Shown here in pieces: positions 1-5,416 of a stretch of 5,416 nucleotides of DNA; position 1 is the stretch's first letter, and each line of letters begins with the position of its first letter. The notes under the pieces were generated by a model. The model saw nothing but the letters and a program-made list of their open reading frames with translations, made no database searches and had not been told where the DNA came from. Source of the DNA: Planctomicrobium sp. (GTDB lineage Bacteria > Planctomycetota > Planctomycetia > Planctomycetales > Planctomycetaceae); the NCBI GenBank assembly GCA_029259835.1, contig JAJDEL010000327.1:1-5416 (forward strand), in the 5' to 3' direction. The translations under genes were made by a program, and so were the position numbers.

Positions 1-3000
1 AGCGAAAGTCTATCCTCATTTTGGAAGCAGGCTATGGCAGTTGCGTAAAATTCCGGCAACCATTTACGGTCCATGCCGTAGTAGCGTCGCAGATTGTGAC
101 CATTGCCAAGGGCGAAACGAATCGCGGCTCTAATTTTGGCTTGCTGAACGGAATCGAGACTACCTTGCTGCTGAGCGATTTTCAGCCAGTCGGTTGCCGT
201 CTGCTCGCAGTCGTCGACTTGATCATTCATAATCATCGCAGTGAGATATCGACCGAAGACGCTGGTCTCTGCAGTCTCAATACGGAGCCATTCTTCGAGA
301 TAAGTCAACAATTCCTCGTAACGAGACCAGCCTTCAAGCATCTCTGCTTTGCGTCTGCGTAACTGACTCAATTCGTTATGTCGCCAATGATTTTCGAGTG
401 ACATCTGGTCATGCAAAAAAGCGAGTGCAGCCTCTCGGTCATTTGCGGACCAGCGATTCGCGTAGGCGATTTGAAGGCTTACATTCCCTGGGTTCTCGCT
501 TGCCATTTCTTTTTGCAGGGCGAATGCCTCTTCTGATTTCTTGAGTGCACCGAGAACTCCCAACCAGCGATATTGCCAGGCGAGAATAGAAACATCTGCA
601 TCGGCTTGTCGCTCGAAGATCGGCTTTGTTTTTTCAACGAGAGGTCCGTACTCAGGCCAACCGATAATCGAATAGACGGATGTCAGCACATGCGTCGCCA
701 GGAAGAGATCTCCACGTTGAGATTTAGGAACGTTCTCCGCGGTTCCTGCCGACCAGTCATTGATGAATTTCACCAATCGCTGCCGGGCATCTTCCTTGCG
801 ACCTGCGGAAAGTTCGACCGCAATTCGAATCCACTGCATCCCTGATTTGTTTTTGGCGAGTGTTTCAAGCTGTAGCAGATGCTCGAAGACATCTTCCCAT
901 TTCTGCGTGCTGCCAAAGTACAGCAGCATGACGAAGTGGTCTGCGAACTTTGTATCTCCGTTTTGAACTGCGCGGCGAGCCTCACGAACTTTCGGCAATG
1001 GAAGCGTGAGAACGAGTGCGTCATCACGCTTACGAAGTTGTTTTCCCCAGACAGCCTCAAACTCGTTCTTATTCAATTCTCGAATCGATTGTGAAATCGA
1101 ATGCCTCGGTTCATTCGGTCTGTCACTGTTTGTCGTCACGATTTTCGTCGCCCACCAGCGCCCGGCAACTTCGACGAAATCCTGGAACAGCGAAATCGAA
1201 GTCACTTTTTCTTTGTTGTATGTCTCACGCTTCGTGATCACGTGTCGTTTTGTGTCAATCAGAAGATGAATTGCGAAATCGTTGTCGGGTGATGTCAATT
1301 TCAGCAACGAGCGACCATCGTCGACTTTTTCAATTGCTGCTCCAAAACGGTGGAAAGACTCGTGCAACGGCGAGAGTATATGCCCTGGCACTCGCAGTCG
1401 CATTGGATTCGTTTCATCTTTTTTGATATTACGAACTTGACCGAGTAGATACGATTCCGAGTAGACACCGACTTGCTTTTGATCACGCCAATTGATGATT
1501 GCATTCTGCCCCTGGCTATGATCGAGCGTCAGCCATCGCGTTGGTGACCAAATTTCCGTGCGACGACTGCTCGGCACCAGACGGTCGAAGTCATCGCTCC
1601 AGTTTTGAGTTGTGCGGCTGATTTCAATCCCGCCTGCGAGTTGGTTCAGTCTGTCCCGCACCAGCAAACTCTTTGAAAGTTCAATCGCTTCGGCGGACCA
1701 CTTGCTTTCCTTCGGTTCCGACTTTGATTCCGTCATTGCAACAGGAATCGGTGGAAAGAGCTGGTGAACCCAATTCAGAGATGAACTCCTCGTTGAGCGT
1801 CGACCGCGCGAGAGTTGTTCTCCCCATTGGAGACCAGAATCAGACGGTGAATTTCCTTGTTGAGCACTCCAGCCGTATCGATCCCCGGCTTGTTGAAAAC
1901 CGACCGAGACTGGTGTGCCAGCATGAAAAACATCGTCATTTCCAAGCAGTGCCGGTCGATTTCGATCATCCCAAACCTCGCGAAGGCCGACGGACCTGGA
2001 TTCCGAACTTCCAGCGATTTGTTTTTCCAGCCTTGGCAGTTCGAAGTTGACGATGCGTTGAGCAACCTCTTTAGCAGCGATGCCATCGATGTCGAATTGA
2101 ATTTGTTCGCGGGAATATCCATCCCTGGGCAATTTTTTCGCCAAGTCAAAATACCTCTTTTGATTAGGCGGATCGAGACTATACAACGGAGTCTCATCCC
2201 AAACGGATTGTGATTGCCGAATGACCAAACTTAAAGTTGTCTCGTATTCGGCCATTTCTCCATCCCCGCCCTTGAAATCCCAATCACCCTTCTGACCAGC
2301 CTGACGACCTGAATCCCGTCCCAAACGGCTATAGAACGAATACTCATTTGAGGCACGCTGAGTCGTAGGCATGGACTGAACACTTTCGCCAAGAATAGAC
2401 TCCTCTTCATCTTGTATGATGATTCTCGGAGTGATCCCTAACATCAGGTCTGCGACTGGATAAACCTTGGTTTGCAGCCTCTCGCTTTCTCCTAATAGAC
2501 GATATTTCGTAATGTTTTCGGATCGTTGAAACGCTTTCGCATCGCGTCCCAGACCGGCGATTTCGCCGAGGATCTTGCGTCGCAAACCGAGACGCCAGCT
2601 ACCAGCTTTTTGCATCTGCTGTTGCTTCAGTTCGTTGTTTGCATTTGCCTGGCCGTCGGCGAAGAATTGTTCGCCGTCTCGCATTTCGAAACGTCGCTTC
2701 ACTCCAAACCGCTCACGGTCAGCGTCGCTTTCCAGAACGAGTAAGGATGTGTACGGCGTGATGATGTGGAACTCTTCGGAGAGAGCGATAATCTGGTTCT
2801 GGATTTTCTGGTTCGAACCTTGTTGCATCAGTTCATCGAGATGCCCCCGCGCCCAGAGCCGAGGAATGAACGAGTTGCCTGACTCTGCATCCGCGAGTTC
2901 AATCTTCGCAACATACCTCACCGGCTTGCCGTTCAAGGTTCCAGTCACAACGACTTGCCCTGTCTGTTCTGCACCCGTCGGCAGATAGCGACCGACGAGG

Positions 3001-5416
3001 ATTTGCTGCGTCCCGGCTGGAATATTCGGCAACTCCTCTGGATAAACTGCCGCGACTTTCACGCCACGGAATTCAACTTGCACATCTTTCAGCCCGGGAC
3101 TTGTGATCTCATTCAGAAGATGAAACGCGGCCATTTGAGGAGTGATTTCCCCACTGATTTGCCGAGAAGACCCGCCTCCGAGCGAGGCAATTCCTTTCAG
3201 CACAACCGTCTCATAAGAAGAACCAACACTGACCGCATGAAAACTCGGACGATTCCCCTCTTGGGCATTCTTGAAACGCCGTTTCACCCGATTCACAAAC
3301 GCCGCTGGTTCGTTTTGAGTCGTCGTAACAATTCCATCGCCGATGTAAATGACCTGCGTTTTACTGGTCGCCTTCTTGAGGACGGCATCGATTGCCTGAT
3401 CGAGATCAGTCCAACCGAGCGAAACTCGCTTGTCGAGTACGTTTCGAATGTGCTCGATGTTTTCATTCGACGCCGCAGAGAACTTGTCAAGAATCCAGTC
3501 TGTCTGAACATCAGTCGTCGCGACCGCAACACGATCTTTATCGCTGAGTGATCCAAGAAGCGAAACGACAAAGTCTCTTTGCGATTTCCGCATTGACGAA
3601 TCCATCGATCCAGAAGTGTCGCAGAGCAGAATCAGTTCCAGTGGTTCACCATCGGCAATTGTCTGCCGTTGCCACTCTCCACTCTGACCAGGCGGCATCA
3701 GTTCCAGAATGAAATACCCATTCTCACCACGCTGATGCGGTATGACGACGACATCGTTCTCTCGCTGACTCACATCGAAAACGACTTCAAAGTCCTTCGT
3801 CGGCGTATATTCCTGCGCGACAAATTCAAGTTCCGCGGAGTGATTTGTTAATTGCGAACGGCAAGTATGTGTCGGCGACTCAACGCTGCTGAGCGGAACC
3901 GTTGAATTGATCAAACAGCGGATGCTCAGTTCTCGCAATGGATTTGTTTGCAGCATCTCACTCTTAAGGCCATAGCTGTACCGAAATCGATCTCCCTGAA
4001 GTGGTAGCACCTGTGTGTAAACAATTTTAATCCGCTTTTCTGAATGGGCTTCAATCGGGAAAACACGAGCTTTGAAGATATTCCCACCGGTCCATTCAAG
4101 CAAACCGGGGTCGCGTTTCTCTCGCAGAATCGTTTCGTAAATTTCCCTGGCACGTTGCTTCTCGACAATGTCCGCTTCGATCAATTCTCCGCCGATCCAC
4201 ATTCCGAATCCGCTAATCGAAGCGTCCTGCGGGAGTGGGAAATGAAACTGTCCTTCGAGCCGTGAATTCGTGTGGTTGACGAACGTTTCTTCAATCGTCG
4301 TTCTCGCAATTTGATCGCGAATTTCAATCGTCACATGGTGCTCACCAACCGTGAGCGGCGTGTTTCGACCATCGATTTCGACGATCAACGATCCAATCGA
4401 ATCTTCCGCCGAAGTCCCATCATACCCGCTCAGCCAGACTGGCTTCTTTTTTAGAACGGCCAGCTTGTTGTCATTGTCGATTCGATAAATGACCTTGCCC
4501 GGCTTCTGAATATCGACCGCATCACTCCCCTGCCCTTTCAGAACGAAATCATTCGGAGCAGACTTCGAACGATACACTTGAACAATCCCGGAATGCAATC
4601 GAGCTTCGTCTGGTGAACTCACTTCCAGCAGGGAACCTGGGCCGACGATCAGTTTAATGCCAGAGAGTAGCTCGACCGTCACGGCATTCGCGCCGCGAAC
4701 GTCGGTGCGAATCCAGTCACCGACTTGCAGCAGCACTTGCCCAGACAATGGTGTCCAGCGTCTTGTTCGGACAGGCCGCAAAGCCACGATTCCTTGTGAA
4801 TCGCTCACTTTGCCGATGCGGTCTGTTTCAGCAAGATTGACCGGCACGCGAAACTTGCCTTCATCGATCGGAACATTCCGTGCGATCAACGCCAATTCCG
4901 CGAGCGGTGGTCCGGTCCGTTTCGCTCCCTTCTTTCGGGCTGTGAGAGCAATGAGTTGTTTGGAATCCTTATCAACGTAGAAATTCAACCGGAATTGCAA
5001 ATCATCAGCACCAACCAACTCACGGAAGACAATGCAGTCTCGCCCGGAATAGTTTGCAATTCCGTCCGGTGTTGCTTCGAGGAGTTCACTTCCCTGATTC
5101 AGTTCCAACCCCATCAGCGAAACAATATCGATCTTCCCTTCCGCTCCGACCCACGGATTCTGAGCGGTGTCGGTCACTTCGAGCTTCTTCGATTCTTGTT
5201 CTGTAACTTCCCACAGTCTCGAACCACGAGCGATTCGATATTGCTGCGGAGATTCTTCCCAGCGCACAACTCCGGAATCTTTCACCCAGACGTCCGCAGA
5301 GACTCCGTCTCGCGTCACCTGCAATTGCAGCGTGCCTATCTCATCAAGTTTGGCGAGGACATCCCCAAGCTTCAAAGTTGAAGCTTGGGTACTGGGCGTT
5401 GTCGCAAACCATCCGA
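1..5416 (-). CDS. Giant multi-domain VIT/VWA protein with FecR-like, LolA-like and TPR-like regions (partial at both ends)
   Basis: This single minus-strand frame fills the window: complete codons run from 5414 down to 3, giving 1804 residues with no stop when read by hand. The first in-frame ATG is at 5114-5112 (residue 101), in the middle of a domain, so the true start lies beyond 5416; the stop lies beyond position 1. Domain order is LolA-like, FecR-like, VIT, VWA, conserved post-VWA segment, polar linker, second LolA-like, then TPR-like helices. VIT-VWA proteins, as in inter-alpha-trypsin inhibitor heavy chains and many bacterial surface proteins, bind other proteins through a metal ion held by the VWA domain. 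An exported or membrane-anchored location is likely from the domain types, but no signal peptide or membrane helix is visible here. No frameshift or change in codon style was noticed. The overall role, perhaps envelope scaffold or adhesion, is inference. The source is probably a planctomycete. Confidence 0.95.
3..1049 (-). other. C-terminal TPR-like helical region, incomplete (residues ~1456-1804)
   Basis: From residue 1456 to the window edge the predicted structure is all helix. Pairs with TPR-like spacing are visible, for example 'ILAWQYRWLGVLGALKKSEE' with 'AFALQKEMASENPGN' (about 1610-1644, with the usual W, G, A and P positions), then 'VSLQIAYANRW' with 'REAALAFLHDQM' (about 1645-1671), and 'SRYEELLTYLEEWL' (about 1697-1710) followed by a similar pair. 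Earlier helices (about 1490-1555) are less regular but include 'KWEDVFEHLLQLETLA' and 'GRKEDARQRLVKFIND'. Such arrays are protein-binding scaffolds. The region continues past position 1, so repeat number and C-terminal anchor are unknown. Confidence 0.6.
1050..1679 (-). other. Second possible LolA-like beta domain (residues ~1246-1455)
   Basis: The segment starts with a helix (ELSKSLLVRDRLNQLAGG) and then shows strands GGIEISRTTQNW, RRTEIWSPTRWLTLDHSQG and NAIINWRDQKQVGVYSESYL. After a middle part come LLKLTSPDNDFAIHLLIDTK, 'HVITKRETYNKEKVTSISLF' and 'DFVEVAGRWWATKIVTTN'. The run 'ID-x-x-x-x-V-I-x-x-R-x-x-Y-x-x-x-x-V-x-S-x-x-x-x-D-F-x-E-V-x-G-x-W-x-x-x-x-I' closely follows the last strands of LolA/LppX-type and other outer-membrane lipoprotein-sorting-like domains. 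If right, the protein has two such folds on either side of the VIT-VWA core. Confidence 0.45.
1680..2009 (-). other. Polar, Gly/Ser/Arg-rich linker (residues ~1136-1245)
   Basis: This stretch lacks regular hydrophobic spacing and is rich in G, S, Q, R, D and N, for example 'QQAGDRYGWSAQQGNSPSD' (about 1174-1192) and 'SRGRRSTRSSS' (about 1202-1212). It ends in a Lys/Glu/Ser tract (about 1229-1240). It probably forms a flexible hinge between the VIT-VWA half and the C-terminal half of the protein. A short proline-containing hydrophobic patch (VHQLFPPIPVAM, about 1216-1227) sits inside it; it is too short and too polar for a membrane helix. Confidence 0.5.
2190..2474 (-). other. Segment with 'VYPVADL' motif, possibly a secretin-like/STN-like remnant (residues ~981-1075)
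   Basis: A strand 'QTKVYPVADLMLGITPRIII' (981-1000) is followed by an acidic stretch (QDEEES), a Gly/Asp-rich loop (about 1031-1052) and a helix 'YETTLSLVIRQSQSVWDE' (about 1057-1074). The order 'V-Y-x-V-x-D-L', loop, helix ending in W-D resembles short modules that recur in planctomycete proteins and look like the N-domain repeats of secretins. The match is loose and made by eye. It may equally be an unclassified linker. Confidence 0.3.
2535..3119 (-). other. Conserved post-VWA segment of planctomycete VIT/VWA proteins (residues ~766-960)
   Basis: After the VWA domain comes a beta-rich stretch (LKDVQVEFRGVKVAAVYPEELPNIPAGTQQILVGRY, then GQVVVTGTLNGKPVRYVAKIEL) of the type that closes off most bacterial VIT-VWA proteins. 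It is followed by a helical part with 'PRLWARGHLDEL', then 'LSEEFHIITPYTSLLVLE' (about 879-895), then 'RERFGVKRRFEMRDGEQFFADG', a Q-rich helix and 'LGLRRKILGEIAGLGRD' (about 942-958). The 'TPYTSLLVLE' motif is common to the wider VIT-VWA family; from memory the charged tract after it looks typical of planctomycete members. Function of the segment is unknown. Confidence 0.7.
3120..3647 (-). other. von Willebrand factor A domain with complete MIDAS (residues ~590-765)
   Basis: The first strand and metal loop read LELILLCDTSGSMDSSM, giving the DxSxS motif as D599, S601 and S603 (codons near 3618, 3612 and 3606). The second metal loop is 'SLGWTDLDQAI' with T669 (codon 3408-3410), where the family usually has GGT. 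The third is 'VIYIGDGIVTT' with D693 (codon 3336-3338), where many relatives have TDG. All five expected metal ligands are therefore present and the domain should bind Mg2+ or Mn2+. The fold continues through 'FHAVSVGSSYETVVLKGIASLGGG', the usual strand and helix near the end. In this class of protein the domain mediates metal-dependent binding to a partner, which is unknown here. Confidence 0.95.
3999..4361 (-). other. VIT (vault protein inter-alpha-trypsin) domain (residues ~352-472)
   Basis: The family's hallmarks occur in order: the strand pair VTIEIRDQIARTTIEETFVN, 'FPLP' at 392-395 followed by 'DASISGFGMWIGGELIEADI', the 'EK' pair at 418-419 with 'AREIYE', 'GLLEW' near 437-441, and the closing strands 'FKARVFPIEA' and 'KRIKIVYTQVL'. 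Spacing is that of a full-length VIT domain of about 120 residues. A further beta-rich stretch (residues about 473-589, positions 3648-3998) links it to the VWA domain, as is normal in VIT-VWA proteins. VIT domains almost always precede a VWA domain and are thought to support protein-protein interaction. Confidence 0.93.
4560..4772 (-). other. FecR-like domain (residues ~215-285)
   Basis: The segment contains the FecR signature order: a 'VGDWIRTD' turn (about 231-238), a 'VELLSGIKLIVGPGSLLEV' strand pair corresponding to the family's 'L.DGS.l.l...S.l' core (about 247-265), and a closing 'ARLHSGIVQVY' strand (about 271-281). In FecR itself this periplasmic beta domain carries signals from a TonB receptor to a sigma factor. 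In planctomycetes it is often found as a module in large exported proteins, with no known signalling partner. No sigma factor gene is visible here, so a regulatory role is not claimed. The presence of the domain argues that this part of the protein is outside the cytoplasm. Confidence 0.7.
4920..5372 (-). other. N-terminal LolA/LppX-like beta domain (residues ~15-165)
   Basis: The segment opens with a short amphipathic helix (LGDVLAKLDEIGTL), followed by alternating beta strands such as LQLQVTRDGVSADVWV, VVRWEES, QYRIARGSRLWEV and FRLNFYVDKDSKQLIALTAR. A helix, then strands of the type 'substance applied / residue read / value of the variable', and a late 'Y-V-D-x-x-S-x-x-L' strand resemble the LolA/LppX/MucB half-barrel, which binds lipids or hydrophobic ligands in the periplasm. 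Sequence identity in this fold is always low, so the call rests on pattern only. The domain directly precedes the FecR-like domain. Confidence 0.45.
5364..5389. repeat. 26-bp near-perfect palindrome inside the coding frame
   Basis: The arms CCCAAGCTTCAA (5364-5375) and TTGAAGCTTGGG (5378-5389) are exact reverse complements of 12 bases, separated by only AG (5376-5377). It contains two AAGCTT hexamers. Within the gene it encodes the residues TQASTLKLG, in a probable linker just before the first LolA-like domain, and keeps the frame open. No T-run follows on either strand, so it does not look like an intrinsic terminator. It could be a chance palindrome, a copy of a dispersed repeat, or a site for a dimeric DNA-binding protein. 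Confidence 0.75.

Noticed and set aside
21..362. Plus-strand open frame of 113 codons at the left edge
   Set aside because: It is in antisense register with the TPR-like region, and the minus-strand reading gives a coherent helical protein.
1673..2213. Overlapping open frames of 118-140 codons on both strands
   Set aside because: They overlap each other and the linker-coding part of the long minus-strand gene, lack recognisable domains, and none continues the VIT-VWA frame.
2955..3551. Plus-strand open frame of 198 codons
   Set aside because: It lies exactly antisense, codon on codon, to the well-supported VWA-coding stretch; its product is rich in Arg and has no recognisable domain. The open frame follows from the absence of particular codons in the real gene.
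5112..5114. First in-frame ATG of the long gene as its start
   Set aside because: The frame is open for 100 codons upstream with a coherent beta-domain sequence, so starting here would cut the domain in half.
4956..5381. Plus-strand open frame of 141 codons near the right edge
   Set aside because: It is in antisense register with the first LolA-like domain and shows no recognisable domain.
5364..5389. The palindrome as a transcription terminator
   Set aside because: It lies inside the open frame and has no T-run after either arm.

Overview
The window lies entirely inside one very large protein-coding gene on the minus strand. Read as reverse complement, the frame with codon edges at 5414 and 3 is open for 1804 codons without a stop. 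It has neither a start codon nor a stop codon inside the window, so both ends of the protein are missing. There is no intergenic DNA, RNA gene, promoter, CRISPR array or insertion sequence to annotate. Residue numbers in this report count from the first complete codon (5414-5412 = residue 1).

The recognisable core is a VIT domain (about residues 352-472) followed by a von Willebrand factor A domain (about 590-765) with a complete metal-ion-dependent adhesion site (MIDAS). Upstream are a LolA/LppX-like beta domain (about 15-165) and a FecR-like domain (about 215-285). Downstream are a conserved post-VWA segment, a polar low-complexity linker, a second possible LolA-like beta domain (about 1246-1455) and a helical TPR-like region that runs off the left edge.

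The style suggests Planctomycetota: a giant multi-domain protein, a VIT-VWA core with a FecR-like domain, the post-VWA 'TPYTSLLVLE' motif and roughly balanced base composition. This is judged from family knowledge, not from a search. The protein is probably exported or anchored in the membrane with its bulk outside the cytoplasm, but the N-terminus that would show this is beyond position 5416.

The domains suggest a large envelope scaffold or adhesion protein: metal-dependent protein binding by VIT-VWA, LolA-type beta folds that could hold lipid or hydrophobic ligands, and TPR-like helices for further contacts. That role is inference. The one DNA-level oddity is a 26-bp near-perfect palindrome (5364-5389) inside the coding frame near the N-terminal end.
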